The notes beneath the pieces are model-generated. The model saw only the letters and a program-made list of their open reading frames with translations, had not been told where the DNA came from and did not search any database. Below, in pieces: positions 35,647 to 44,848 of a stretch of DNA of 64,000 nt. The DNA is taken from positions 1 through 64,000 of the forward strand of contig CABZOI010000010.1 of the NCBI GenBank assembly GCA_902527245.1. The letters run 5' to 3'. Both the position numbers and the translations under genes were made by a program. The stretch is from an uncultured SAR92 cluster bacterium (lineage in GTDB: Bacteria; Pseudomonadota; Gammaproteobacteria; Pseudomonadales; Porticoccaceae). The stretch's first letter is position 1; every line of letters begins with the position of its first letter.

Positions 35647-36363
35647 GTGCAAAAGTATAATCTAGAAAAATTAGTGTTAGGAACTAGTGATGATCATCTA
35701 TGTTGCTTAAATGAGAATGCGTTCAAGGGGGATTTAAATCAAAAAAAATGTGTGTTTATCCATACTGAAGTTTTGCCTATGTATCAGAAATTAAAATTAT
35801 TTGCTAAAAGCTCTGACATTGAATTAAGAATTATTAGTGCATACCGTTCTTTTGATCAGCAGTTGAAGATTTGGAATCAAAAATTGTCTGGGAGTAGACC
35901 GGTTTTGGATGATTTCTCAAGGCCTTTGGATATATCTAAGATGGATGCATGGCAACGGATAAGATCAGTCCTCAGATGGACTGCTCTTCCGGGCACATCC
36001 CGACATCACTGGGGTACTGACTTTGATATCTATGATGCATCGGCAATACCAAAAAGTTACTCTATAAAATTAATTTCCTCTGAATATAGTGGAGGAGTTT
36101 TTAACAGACTCGACACTTGGCTGGATTCAAAGGATGCTGAATCAGATGATATTAGGACTAAATTTTTCCGTCCATATAAAAAAGATAAAGGTGGAGTTGC
36201 TCCTGAACCTTGGCATCTGAGCTATAAACCGATTGCGGATATTTACCATAAAAAAATAGATATAGGTTTTTTAAAACGACAAATATCAAATTCTGAAATT
36301 ATAGAAAGACAAACTATACTGCAAAGATTAGAGGAAATAGTTGAAACATATGTCTTCAATTAG
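35647..36363 (+). CDS. M15-family D,D-/L,D-carboxypeptidase-like metallopeptidase
   Basis: 238 residues with a GTG start. The VanY/M15B zinc motifs are present: SAYRSFDQQ (about 66), GTSRHHWGTDFDIYD with the His and Asp ligands (about 118-132), and EPWHLSY with the third His (about 193). The family trims peptidoglycan stem peptides. No signal peptide is visible, so it may act in the cytoplasm on recycled wall peptides, or the N-terminus is cleaved or exported otherwise. Its 3' end overlaps the CysE-like gene. Confidence 0.88.
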   Translation: MQKYNLEKLVLGTSDDHLCCLNENAFKGDLNQKKCVFIHTEVLPMYQKLKLFAKSSDIELRIISAYRSFDQQLKIWNQKLSGSRPVLDDFSRPLDISKMDAWQRIRSVLRWTALPGTSRHHWGTDFDIYDASAIPKSYSIKLISSEYSGGVFNRLDTWLDSKDAESDDIRTKFFRPYKKDKGGVAPEPWHLSYKPIADIYHKKIDIGFLKRQISNSEIIERQTILQRLEEIVETYVFN

Positions 36364-37078
36364 AAGGGATAAATCTGATCTTTTTTGTTTAATTCAGCAG
36401 GATGCGAAAAATACCTGTGAGGAAGATGTTAGCTCTATTGATATTTTGGAAAACAAGATTTTGAGGTTCAAAAATATTGAAGACCTGTTTGTTTTTAATT
36501 TAGTCGATGACCTTGACCAAGAAAAATTAAACATTAATTTCTATAATCTCTTTTTAAAATATATTTCCTCAAACACAAACGCTTTGAAATTTCTTGAAGC
36601 TGACCTTCTTGCGACATTTACGAGAGATCCCGCATGTAAAAATCATTATGATCCCATATTATTTTTTAAAGGTTACAAAGCTCTTCAACTGCATCGTCTG
36701 GGGCATTGGTTATGGAATAAAAAAGAGTATTTTTCTGCGTTAGCAACTCAGAGTTTAATATCAGAGTTGTATCAAGTGGATATTCATCCAAGTTGTGTTA
36801 TTGGCAAGGGTATCATGATCGATCATGCAACCAGAGTGGTAATTGGGGAAAGAGTACTGATAGGTGACAACATTTCTCTATTGCACTCGGTGACAATAAT
36901 TGCACCAAAGGTCGAAGACCTTATTGTTATTGAAGACGATGTTTTAATATCCGCGGGAGCATCAATTATTGGAAATATTAATATTAAGAAAGGAGCAAAA
37001 GTTGGGGCGGGCAGCCTTGTAATTGAAAATGTTTCCGAAGGATCGACAGTTGTTGGCGTGCCATCTCGTCAACTCTAA
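36341..37078 (+). CDS. Serine acetyltransferase-like hexapeptide protein, missing second catalytic His
   Basis: 245 residues from TTG (36341), or 242 from ATG (36350). The N-terminal helical CysE domain is present with FTRDPAC (about 91) and FFKGYKALQLHRLGHWLW, followed by a left-handed beta-helix. The first catalytic His in MIDHAT is kept (about residue 162), but the GGTGK...RHPKI loop of true CysE is replaced by IIAPKVEDLIVIED. It therefore lacks the second catalytic His and part of the acetyl-CoA loop. A normal cysE lies 4 kb away. It may use another acceptor or be inactive. It overlaps the M15 peptidase by 14-23 bases. Confidence 0.8.
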   Translation: MKHMSSIRRDKSDLFCLIQQDAKNTCEEDVSSIDILENKILRFKNIEDLFVFNLVDDLDQEKLNINFYNLFLKYISSNTNALKFLEADLLATFTRDPACKNHYDPILFFKGYKALQLHRLGHWLWNKKEYFSALATQSLISELYQVDIHPSCVIGKGIMIDHATRVVIGERVLIGDNISLLHSVTIIAPKVEDLIVIEDDVLISAGASIIGNINIKKGAKVGAGSLVIENVSEGSTVVGVPSRQL

Positions 37079-37118
37079 ATACTAGATGCTATATTAATTT
37101 TCTGAGCTAGAAACGCTG

Positions 37119-38351
37119 CTAAAAACAAACACTGCAAATATGATCAATTTGTTTTTGTAAGATCAATTGTCTTTGCTCATCAAAACCTTCTAATAAATAG
37201 ATATTTTCTCTCCAAAACTTGAATCTCGCTATTGTCGTTAACTCGTCAAAATCAAAATATATAGAGCTCAAAACGATATCATTATTGTTATTTTTGGAAG
37301 CTTCTTTGCTCGCAAGCACCTTTAATTTTTGAATTGACTCGTGAAATTTAAAGAGCGGAGCGAGCGGGAGCTCATCGTTATGAACTGACCAGCTTAGATT
37401 TAAACTAATACCCATTTTTCTTGATAATTTAATTAGAACTTGGTTAAGCGTATGCACAGCCATTAGGGATATTAATATGTGTTGTTTAGATTTTGAGTTA
37501 GATCTAATAAGAAAGGATACGGTGCCTTCGTTCCCCTCAAGACGCTCTCCACCATAAAGTTCAAGTGTGCGTTTTACGCATAAATCTACCTTTTCAAACA
37601 GTGAATTTTGATTTTCTTTACCAAGTTCATTATTGAGAGATTCTCTGTTTAAAATCACTCCTGAAAATATACAAGCAAACGAATTTGAGTTTTGCAAAAC
37701 ATCAACCTCATCTAAGCTTTTAAGTAATGGCTGAAGTTTTGATTCGAGGGCATGTATCTCATTTGTTATTGTCGGATTATCGCCAGGGATCAGTGAAATT
37801 AAATTTGTAATTCCTTTGGAAATATTAGAAGAGTTTTTAAAAGTGATTAGTGTCAGTAGAACCGTCAAAACTAGCCACATAAGAAAAACATAATAAAAAA
37901 TTTTCATCTGCTCTGATTGAATTTGGGATAAATCTAGCTCTAATACCAAAGTCCCAAGGACAGTTTTTTCAAATTCAAGCTTCTTTTCAATTTTTTCAGA
38001 ATTGAGGTTTAAAGAGTCCTCACTAGAACTTTTTACTACCAGATCACCATTCACATCAAAAAAACTGCAGCTGATTACAAACTCATTAGTTGTCATTTCC
38101 TGTAAGGTGAATTGCAAGCCCAGATTATCATTATTTAACAAAGGTTTCTGTATTAGAGTAACAAGTTGGTTCATAATTGACTCTCTCTCAGAATTTGATT
38201 TTTTCTCGATTAATTTTTGTGTTTGATAGAAAGAAACGAGGCAAAGTAGCGTACCGATTAATAAGCAACTAAAAAGAGTTTGAGTGGGTGCTCTATATTT
38301 TAGAGATGAAAGTGAGCTGTTCTTTACATTTTTTAAATTTATTTTCGTCAT
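37119..38351 (-). CDS. YtjB/AhpA-like inner-membrane protein (SMP_2 type)
   Basis: 410 residues from the ATG at 38351; an upstream ATG at 38393 adds 14 residues and overlaps serB. Two membrane helices (about 25-45 and 150-170 from that ATG) enclose a periplasmic domain of about 100 residues; the rest is cytoplasmic. Divergent next to serB is the place of E. coli ytjB (smp) and Pseudomonas ahpA. Similarity is mostly in layout, so the assignment is tentative. No catalytic motif was recognised. Confidence 0.6.
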   Translation of the reverse strand: MTKINLKNVKNSSLSSLKYRAPTQTLFSCLLIGTLLCLVSFYQTQKLIEKKSNSERESIMNQLVTLIQKPLLNNDNLGLQFTLQEMTTNEFVISCSFFDVNGDLVVKSSSEDSLNLNSEKIEKKLEFEKTVLGTLVLELDLSQIQSEQMKIFYYVFLMWLVLTVLLTLITFKNSSNISKGITNLISLIPGDNPTITNEIHALESKLQPLLKSLDEVDVLQNSNSFACIFSGVILNRESLNNELGKENQNSLFEKVDLCVKRTLELYGGERLEGNEGTVSFLIRSNSKSKQHILISLMAVHTLNQVLIKLSRKMGISLNLSWSVHNDELPLAPLFKFHESIQKLKVLASKEASKNNNNDIVLSSIYFDFDELTTIARFKFWRENIYLLEGFDEQRQLILQKQIDHICSVCF

Positions 38352-38387
38352 TAGTCGGACAGAATTTATAGTAAAAGGTAAAAGTAA

Positions 38388-39560
38388 GTGCAAATAATAA
38401 TTGTTGAGTTAAAAAATGAGATAGGCAGCTTAGCGCAGTTGATCATTAACTCATATTCACTGAACATTTTGGAAATCTCTGATGTGTCAGACAACAAAGG
38501 ATCTGCTGATTCTATTACATTAAAACTGGTCAGTAAAAACATATTAACCAATAAGGCAATTTTCCAAAATTTTGAGCTAGCGGATATGATGCATGTCATC
38601 AGAGTTGAACGTGTTAACAACTTAACTTTTTCTTCGAATGATGATTTGAAAATCAACCAATTTAGTGGACTTTTATTGATCTCTGACACAGTAAGCGAAG
38701 AACTTTTCACAATCATCATTAAAACAGCTCTTAATTTTGGACTATCATTCTTTTCGTCGGCTGTTTGCTCAAATAGGGAGAATTCTCAAAATTGCTTGGT
38801 CATCAGAATTGTATTTACGGGCTGTGTTACCGATCGCATGAACTTTCAAATCAAGTTGCTTGAGATTGAAGAACAATTCTCGGTCGACATATGTTTTGAG
38901 GATCAAGAATTTAAGGTAAGCGACTTTTCTCTTATTGTCTTTGACATGGACTCTACTTTGATTAATTGTGAAGTAATTGATGAATTGGCTCGGGAGGTAA
39001 ACATGCAAAATGAAGTAGCTAAGATAACCGAGTCTGCTATGCGGGGAGAATTAGATTTTGTTGAAAGTCTTCACAAAAGATTATCATTATTAAAGGGAGC
39101 ACCTTGTAGCATTCTCTACAAGGTGCTCGATGCGATTGACTATAACCCAGGCGCAAAGCGCCTTATTTCAAAGTTACAGTCGTTAGGATACAAAACTGCA
39201 ATTATATCGGGTGGTTTTTCTTTTTTTACAGAACACATAAAAAACTCACTGTCGATAGATTATGCTTTTGCAAATGTATTAGAGATATCAAATGATATTT
39301 TGACAGGCAAAATAGAGAATTGTCCTCTTGACGGTAAGATGAAAAATTCACTAATGAAGAAGCTAGCCGTTGATCTCAACATAGATTTGCGTCGCGTTAT
39401 TGCCGTTGGAGATGGTGCAAATGACATTCCAATGATTTCAAACTCAGGTTTGGGCATTGCATTTAGAGCAAAGCCGAAAGTATCTGAAGCCTCTAAATAT
39501 GCAATTAAAATTGGTGGTCTAGACACTATTTTGTATTTTCTGGGCATTAAAGATGATTAG
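38388..39560 (+). CDS. serB: Phosphoserine phosphatase
   Basis: Last step of serine synthesis. 390 residues, with about 170 residues of ACT-like regulatory domain before the HAD core. The nucleophile is D186 in VFDMDSTLINCEVIDELA; GGFSFF and the metal site GDGANDIPM (about 344) follow. The long N-terminus resembles Pseudomonas SerB more than the enteric one. GTG start with AAAGG 10 bases upstream. Divergent from the YtjB-like gene with 36 bases between. Confidence 0.95.
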   Translation: MQIIIVELKNEIGSLAQLIINSYSLNILEISDVSDNKGSADSITLKLVSKNILTNKAIFQNFELADMMHVIRVERVNNLTFSSNDDLKINQFSGLLLISDTVSEELFTIIIKTALNFGLSFFSSAVCSNRENSQNCLVIRIVFTGCVTDRMNFQIKLLEIEEQFSVDICFEDQEFKVSDFSLIVFDMDSTLINCEVIDELAREVNMQNEVAKITESAMRGELDFVESLHKRLSLLKGAPCSILYKVLDAIDYNPGAKRLISKLQSLGYKTAIISGGFSFFTEHIKNSLSIDYAFANVLEISNDILTGKIENCPLDGKMKNSLMKKLAVDLNIDLRRVIAVGDGANDIPMISNSGLGIAFRAKPKVSEASKYAIKIGGLDTILYFLGIKDD

Positions 39561-39561
39561 G

Positions 39562-39590
39562 TCAACTCTTGTTTGATATTAATTTATAAT
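39562..39590 (+). promoter_or_regulatory. Candidate promoter of efp
   Basis: A perfect -10 TATAAT at 39585-39590 lies 17 bases after a weak -35 (TCAACT, 39562). The expected start leaves a leader of about 30 bases before the efp ATG. Confidence 0.5.
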
Positions 39591-39627
39591 GTGACTTTAA
39601 TGACAACCTATTAAGTTGAGAGGGAGA

Positions 39628-40194
39628 ATGAGTAGTTTTAGCACCAGTGAATTTAAATCAGGTTTAAAAGTTATGCTAGAAGGTGACCCATGCTCTATTA
39701 TTGAAAATGAATTTGTGAAGCCCGGGAAAGGACAAGCGTTTAACAGAGTAAAGTTACGAAATTTAAAAACCTTCAAAATTTTAGAACGAACCTTTAAGTC
39801 TGGCGATTCTCTTGAAAGTGCTGATGTGATCGATATGGATATGGATTTTCTCTATGATGATGGAGAATTCTGGTATTTTATGGATCCAAATACGTTTGAA
39901 CAGTTTCAGGCTGATATCAATGTAATTGGAGAATGTGCGAAGTGGTTGTCAGAGCAGGATTCCTGTGTTGTGACGCTTTTTAACGGGAATCCATTACTTG
40001 TAACGCCACCCAATCATGTGGAGCTTGAGATTGTCGAAACTGACCCAGGATTGAGAGGCGACACTGCCCAAGGTGGGACTAAGCCTGCAAAATTGAAGAC
40101 TGGCGCCGTTGTAAAGGTGCCTCTATTCCTTGATCAAGGGGATGTTATAAAGGTGGATACGAGATCAGGCGAGTATCTGGGGAGAGTTCGTTAA
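39628..40194 (+). CDS. efp: Elongation factor P
   Basis: 188 residues from the ATG at 39628, equal in length to the E. coli protein; AGAGGGAGA just upstream supports this over a TTG at 39616. Three beta-barrel domains. K34 in VKPGKGQAF is the lysine lysylated by Epm[22 protein letters not shown] and [11 protein letters not shown] close the protein. It relieves ribosome stalling at polyproline. Modifier gene epmA lies 17 bases downstream. Confidence 0.98.
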   Translation: MSSFSTSEFKSGLKVMLEGDPCSIIENEFVKPGKGQAFNRVKLRNLKTFKILERTFKSGDSLESADVIDMDMDFLYDDGEFWYFMDPNTFEQFQADINVIGECAKWLSEQDSCVVTLFNGNPLLVTPPNHVELEIVETDPGLRGDTAQGGTKPAKLKTGAVVKVPLFLDQGDVIKVDTRSGEYLGRVR

Positions 40195-40211
40195 CAATCG
40201 AGTCATTAAAT

Positions 40212-41177
40212 TTGTTCGAAAATAATTGGCGTCCACAGACATCTCAAGAAGTTTTAGTAGCAAGGTCTAAAATAATTACTTCGATCCGAAATTTTTTTTC
40301 ACGAAATAATGTGTTAGAGGTTGACTTACCAGTGTTGTCTTCAGCAACAGTGTCAGATCCTTTCATTAAATCGTTCACTGTGAATCATCCGTTAGGAGAT
40401 TTATATTTGCAATCATCCCCTGAGTATTTGATGAAAAGGCTGATAGCAGAAACGAAGCGCGATTATTACTATCTTGGAAAGGCTTTTCGTGCTGATGAAG
40501 TGGGTAGGTTGCACAATCCTGAATTCACAATTTTGGAATGGTATCGATGCGATTGCGATGAATTTTATTTAATGGACGAAATAATTAGTTTAATTCATGT
40601 GGTGTCGAAAGGTAGGGATTGTTATAAAAATGTTACGAAATTGAGTTACAAGGACTGTTATCAAAACGCTCTGAGTACAGATCCACATGCACTTACCACT
40701 ATGGAGCTGCAGACTTTTTGCAAACTTAAAATAGGTAGTCAATGGGCTGAATCCTCGAGAAAAACGTGTCTTGACTTAATTTTCAATCATTTCATTCAAC
40801 CAGCTTTACCACCTGGTGTTGTTTTTGTTTATGAATTCCCTGAGTGCCAAGCTGGCTTATCTAAATTAAAAAGGTCAGATCTCGGTTACTGCGTTAGTCG
40901 ACGTTTTGAAGTCTTTATAAATAATATAGAGATTGCTAATGGCTATTTTGAATTAAATGATAGCGATCAACAAAGAGAGCGTTTTGAAAGTGATAATTTA
41001 GAGCGAAGAGAGCAATCAAAAGATTTGATTCAAGCAGATAAAAAACTGCTTGATGCGTTAGACTATGGCTTACCCAATTGTTCTGGAGTGGCTATCGGAG
41101 TCGATAGGTTAATTATGTGCTTACTCAACCTCGAGGACATATCCGCAGTTATGCCTTTTCCATGGATGTATCAATGA
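40212..41177 (+). CDS. epmA: EF-P beta-lysine ligase EpmA
   Basis: 321 residues: a LysRS catalytic core without the anticodon domain. Class II motifs are seen: VLEVDLPVLSSATVSDPF (about 33-50), FRADEVGRLHNPEFTILEWY (about 94-113), and the C-terminal GVAIGVDRLIM (about 295). It attaches (R)-beta-lysine to K34 of EF-P. Start is TTG at 40212 with no near ATG. Direct pairing with efp suggests co-transcription. The aminomutase gene epmB is not in the window. Confidence 0.95.
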   Translation: MFENNWRPQTSQEVLVARSKIITSIRNFFSRNNVLEVDLPVLSSATVSDPFIKSFTVNHPLGDLYLQSSPEYLMKRLIAETKRDYYYLGKAFRADEVGRLHNPEFTILEWYRCDCDEFYLMDEIISLIHVVSKGRDCYKNVTKLSYKDCYQNALSTDPHALTTMELQTFCKLKIGSQWAESSRKTCLDLIFNHFIQPALPPGVVFVYEFPECQAGLSKLKRSDLGYCVSRRFEVFINNIEIANGYFELNDSDQQRERFESDNLERREQSKDLIQADKKLLDALDYGLPNCSGVAIGVDRLIMCLLNLEDISAVMPFPWMYQ

Positions 41178-41179
41178 TC

Positions 41180-41965
41180 TTAATTCTTTAAAAAAATTTG
41201 ATCCATTGAAATCGAAGGCGGAAAGCCGCCTGTATGACCAATTTTTTTTGCTGGCACACCTGCGACGATAGATCTTGGTGGAAATGAGTCGAGCACCACA
41301 CTCGCGGCACCAATCAGGGATCCATTTCCTATCTCTATATTCCCAAGGATTGTTGCACTGGGACCTATTAAAACGTTGCTACGAATCTTTGGATGTCGAT
41401 CACCACTATGTTTACCAGTGCCGCCAAGAGTGACTGATTGCATGATTGAGACATTATCGTCAATAACAGCAGTTTCGCCAATAACAATCCCAGTAGCGTG
41501 ATCAAGCATAACCCCGTAGCCAATGTTTGCGTTTGGATGAATGTCTATTGCATAGTTTCTGGAGATAATAGCTTGTAGTGACAGAGCTATGGTCGGTTGT
41601 TTTTCCAACCAAAGTGTGTTCGAGATTCGATGGATCTGAAGTGCCATAAATCCCTTATAAAAAAGAAGCGGTGTGCTTAAAAAATTACATGCAGAATCAC
41701 GATCGAACACGGCCATCAGATCTTGAGCAATTTTCTTCTCACAAAGACTTTGATTCATTATCTCTTTGAATGTTCTGGAACAGACATAATTCTTAGGTAA
41801 GTTTGACTTAATTATTTCAGTAATGCTGCAGCCGAGTGCAGCCCTCATACTTTCATGAGAGAGTATTTTTTCATTGAGAAAGTTTTTTAAATTTGGTTCG
41901 CCTTGAATAGCACTCTCAGCTTCGATGACTATTTGAGACCAAATTTTATCTGTAGAGTGCTCCAT
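41180..41965 (-). CDS. cysE: Serine O-acetyltransferase
   Basis: First step of cysteine synthesis. 261 residues. N-terminal helical domain, then hexapeptide beta-helix with both catalytic histidines: LDHATGIVIGE and the GGTGKHSGDRHPKI loop. AGVPAKKIGHTGG closes it. In contrast to the CysE-like gene at 36.3 kb this copy has all known catalytic parts. It is convergent with epmA (2 bases apart) and has zapG upstream on the same strand. Confidence 0.96.
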   Translation of the reverse strand: MEHSTDKIWSQIVIEAESAIQGEPNLKNFLNEKILSHESMRAALGCSITEIIKSNLPKNYVCSRTFKEIMNQSLCEKKIAQDLMAVFDRDSACNFLSTPLLFYKGFMALQIHRISNTLWLEKQPTIALSLQAIISRNYAIDIHPNANIGYGVMLDHATGIVIGETAVIDDNVSIMQSVTLGGTGKHSGDRHPKIRSNVLIGPSATILGNIEIGNGSLIGAASVVLDSFPPRSIVAGVPAKKIGHTGGFPPSISMDQIFLKN

Positions 41966-42009
41966 AAAAATTGTAATAACTAAGTCTCAAGCTGTCTTGC
42001 AATCAAACA

Positions 42010-42528
42010 TTATTTCATTGTGTTTGAAATATTTTTTTCGTCAAGACTATTATCGACTTCCTCATTATTGTGGGATTCGCTCATTTCGGAGTCACTATTA
42101 GCATCGATACCATACTCTTCACTGAGGACTCCGCCAGGCACTTTTGGTGCATAATCACGTGGTATGTCAATATTTTCCACGTTGAGAATTTCATTTTTTG
42201 AGGCGAGTACTGATAAATCTAGATCATTAGTTTTAAGTAATTCTCTGCCTATCTCAGAGCTGGATAATCGTAAAGCAGAGCTGGCTAAGTGCTCATTTAT
42301 TTCATCTACATTATTAGATAAATTTTTCATTAATTGAGAGAGTATCAAAAAGTGCTCTGATACTTCTTGCTGATATTGTTTTAACTCTGTATTCTTTTTT
42401 TCTAATTTACTCTCCATGTCTGGTGATTCATCAGAGTCTAATTTTTCAGAGTTAATAAATGTAATATATGCTCCAATACCTGCTGCAAAAGATAATGCAG
42501 CAGTGATGATAAGTATCAGCGCATCCAT
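42010..42528 (-). CDS. zapG: ZapG/YhcB family (DUF1043) membrane protein
   Basis: 172 residues: one N-terminal membrane helix (about 4-24), then a coiled coil (about 38-80) and an acidic Ser/Asn/Glu-rich tail. This is the YhcB layout. Divergent from zapE, with the same neighbour rplM as in E. coli. YhcB/ZapG takes part in cell-envelope and division control. The sequence is weakly conserved except for the helix and coil, so the position carries much of the evidence. Confidence 0.82.
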   Translation of the reverse strand: MDALILIITAALSFAAGIGAYITFINSEKLDSDESPDMESKLEKKNTELKQYQQEVSEHFLILSQLMKNLSNNVDEINEHLASSALRLSSSEIGRELLKTNDLDLSVLASKNEILNVENIDIPRDYAPKVPGGVLSEEYGIDANSDSEMSESHNNEEVDNSLDEKNISNTMK

Positions 42529-42654
42529 ATAAGCATCCTAATTTGTTGGTATAGTTTTCTTAGTCAAAATATACGATAACTTAAGTATAAACTAAACTAG
42601 TTTTATTATTTTATTTTGTTGTTATTACAAATCAATTTAACTTTAATAGTGCAT

Positions 42655-43755
42655 ATGAGTTTAATATTAAAGCAATTTGAAAAGAACATAGTCGAGGGAA
42701 AATTCTCACGAGATACTGCTCAAGAGGAAGCAGTTGAAAGTTTATCGCTATTACAAGATAGAGTGACTTTGAAACATAATCGAAAAATCAATCACTTCTT
42801 AAAAGGTTTATTAAATAAAGCGCATTCGAGAAGTACCAATGGAATCTATATTTGGGGTGATGTTGGTAGAGGCAAAACTTACCTTATGGACTTATTTTTC
42901 GAAACATTATCTTTAAGGAAAAAGATGCGGATTCATTTTCATAGATTAATGTACAAAATTCATACTGATTTGAAATTAGTTGCAGGTAAAGCAGACCCAA
43001 TAGCATGGGTGGCGAGGCACTTAGCTGCTGATGTGGAGGTTTTATGTATTGATGAATTTTTTGTAAAGGATATTGGTGATGCAATGATCCTTGGCGCATT
43101 TTTAGATGAGTTATGTACATGTGGGGTGTCATTGCTGATTACGTCTAATGTAGAGCCGAGAGATCTTTACCTGAATGGTCTTCAAAGGAAAAATTTTTTG
43201 CCTGCTATTGAAACGATATATGAGTATTGTGATGTTTTAAGGCTGAAATCCTGTACTGATTACAGGTTTAGGGAATTAGAAAAAAGCAAGGTTTATTTTA
43301 TTCACGATAATAAAACTACAAAAAGTAGTTTGGAAGAAATATTCAACGGATTGTTGAGTCCTAATGAGGAATTCTTTGAGTCAACGCATCTTGTTATTCA
43401 AAACAGAAAGATTTTGGCTTATCGATATTCTCACAATACAGTTTGGTTCTCCTTTAGAGAGTTATGTGATGGGCCTAGAAGTCAGAATGACTATATCCAA
43501 ATTGCAAAGGAATATCACACTGTAATCATTGAGAATATACCAGAATTAACAGAGGACAGAGAAAACATGACTCGTCGCTTTATAAGTTTGGTCGATGAAT
43601 TTTATGACAGGAATGTAAAGCTGATAGTTTCTGCGGAAAAACCAATACATAAACTCTACTCTGGTAGAGATTTAATTTTTGAATTTGAACGAACTAGAAG
43701 CAGGTTGGTAGAGATGCAAAGCAAAGATTACTTATCAAACCCCCGTACCCCTTGA
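42655..43755 (+). CDS. zapE: Cell division ATPase ZapE (AFG1-like)
   Basis: 366 residues from the ATG at 42655; a 13-codon extension upstream is less likely. P-loop [17 protein letters not shown] (about 64), then FHRLMYKIH, Walker [14 protein letters not shown], and the closing [18 protein letters not shown]. The AFG1/ZapE family contacts FtsZ in E. coli. Divergent from zapG and just upstream of rplM, as in E. coli. Confidence 0.95.
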   Translation: MSLILKQFEKNIVEGKFSRDTAQEEAVESLSLLQDRVTLKHNRKINHFLKGLLNKAHSRSTNGIYIWGDVGRGKTYLMDLFFETLSLRKKMRIHFHRLMYKIHTDLKLVAGKADPIAWVARHLAADVEVLCIDEFFVKDIGDAMILGAFLDELCTCGVSLLITSNVEPRDLYLNGLQRKNFLPAIETIYEYCDVLRLKSCTDYRFRELEKSKVYFIHDNKTTKSSLEEIFNGLLSPNEEFFESTHLVIQNRKILAYRYSHNTVWFSFRELCDGPRSQNDYIQIAKEYHTVIIENIPELTEDRENMTRRFISLVDEFYDRNVKLIVSAEKPIHKLYSGRDLIFEFERTRSRLVEMQSKDYLSNPRTP

Positions 43756-43789
43756 ATGCATCGATATTCAATAAAGTTAGCGTAAGCTA

Positions 43790-43818
43790 TTGTATTAATT
43801 GTCTCTCATCATTACAAT
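43790..43818 (+). promoter_or_regulatory. Candidate promoter of rplM-rpsI
   Basis: TTGTAT and TACAAT are separated by 17 bases in the 92-base gap between zapE and rplM. The predicted start leaves a leader of about 25 bases. No L13-type hairpin leader is obvious. Confidence 0.5.
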
Positions 43819-43847
43819 TCGCTCCCTCAATTGATTTATATGGTTTT

Positions 43848-44276
43848 ATGAAAACGGTAAGTATCAGTACAGACTCGGCATCCCGCGAATGGGTGCTGAT
43901 AGATGCAACAGGTCAAGTCTTGGGAAGACTGGCTGCTCAGGTTGCGGCTAGGTTGCGTGGCAAACATAAGCCTGAATATACTCCTCACTCAGATTGTGGT
44001 GACTATGTCATTATTATTAATGCATCAAAAGTTCGGGTTACTGGGAACAAGACAACAGATAAAAAATATTTCTCTCACACGGGTTTTCCTGGAGGAATTA
44101 AGGAGATAAATTTTTCTCAAATGATGGAGAAATTCCCTCAGCGTGCGATTGAAAAGGCTGTAAAAGGAATGTTGCCTCGGGGTCCTTTAGGTCGTGAGAT
44201 GTATCGGAAGTTAAAAGTATATGGAGGTTCAGAGCATCCTCATGCTGCTCAGCAGCCTTCAACTGTTAACGTATAA
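43848..44276 (+). CDS. rplM: 50S ribosomal protein L13
   Basis: 142 residues from the ATG at 43848 (MKTVSIS), which matches the E. coli start (MKTFTAK). An in-frame extension of 32 codons to 43752 is not homologous. Motifs [20 protein letters not shown] and [23 protein letters not shown] are present. It forms a two-gene operon with rpsI (9 bases apart). Confidence 0.97.
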   Translation: MKTVSISTDSASREWVLIDATGQVLGRLAAQVAARLRGKHKPEYTPHSDCGDYVIIINASKVRVTGNKTTDKKYFSHTGFPGGIKEINFSQMMEKFPQRAIEKAVKGMLPRGPLGREMYRKLKVYGGSEHPHAAQQPSTVNV

Positions 44277-44285
44277 GGTTATAAA

Positions 44286-44678
44286 ATGGCTACTACAACT
44301 TATTATGGGACAGGAAGGCGCAAGACGTCCTCTGCGAGGGTATTTATTTCATCTGGAAGCGGGAAGATCACCATTAACAACAAGGGGATGGATGAATATT
44401 TTGGTAGACAAGTTGCTAGGATGGTCGTTAAGCAACCGTTTCAAATTACAGAGACTGAAGATAAATTCGATGTAAACATTTCTGTCAGCGGTGGCGGTAA
44501 TTTCGGACAGGCTGGCGCGATTAGACATGGAATTTCAAGAGCGTTGGTGGAGTTTGATGAAAATTTGCGTGGTCCGCTAAGGCAAGCTGGTTTCTTAACT
44601 CGAGATGCGAGAAAGGTAGAACGAAAAAAGGTGGGATTACACAAAGCCAGGAAAAAACCACAATTTTCTAAACGATAA
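44286..44678 (+). CDS. rpsI: 30S ribosomal protein S9
   Basis: 130 residues, exact family length. [12 protein letters not shown] at the start and the basic tail ending KKPQFSKR, whose final Lys-Arg reaches the P-site tRNA. Translated just after rplM with AAGG-type sites between. The 170 bases after it hold the petA promoter. Confidence 0.98.
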   Translation: MATTTYYGTGRRKTSSARVFISSGSGKITINNKGMDEYFGRQVARMVVKQPFQITETEDKFDVNISVSGGGNFGQAGAIRHGISRALVEFDENLRGPLRQAGFLTRDARKVERKKVGLHKARKKPQFSKR

Positions 44679-44714
44679 AATTATCAATAAAATCAAATAG
44701 TTATCATTATTTTT

Positions 44715-44756
44715 CTGGATCGTCTAATTGTGTTTTGGATAAGGATCCAGTATACT
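44715..44756 (+). promoter_or_regulatory. Promoter with flanking inverted repeat, upstream of petA
   Basis: TTGTGT (44728) and TATACT (44751) are 17 bases apart. Arms CTGGATC (44715-44721) and GATCCAG (44744-44750) form a perfect 7-bp inverted repeat around the -35 and next to the -10. This could be an operator controlling the cytochrome bc1 operon. The transcript leader would be about 85 bases. Confidence 0.5.
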
Positions 44757-44848
44757 TACGATGTTCGTATGAAACATATAAACTTGGATCTAACTTTGCC
44801 CTCTATCCTCCCTGATATTGGCGAATATCCTTAAAATAAGGTTATAAA

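Noticed and set aside
43752-43847. 32-codon N-terminal extension of L13
   Set aside because: Not homologous to L13; the ATG at 43848 gives the exact family start, and the candidate promoter lies within the extension.
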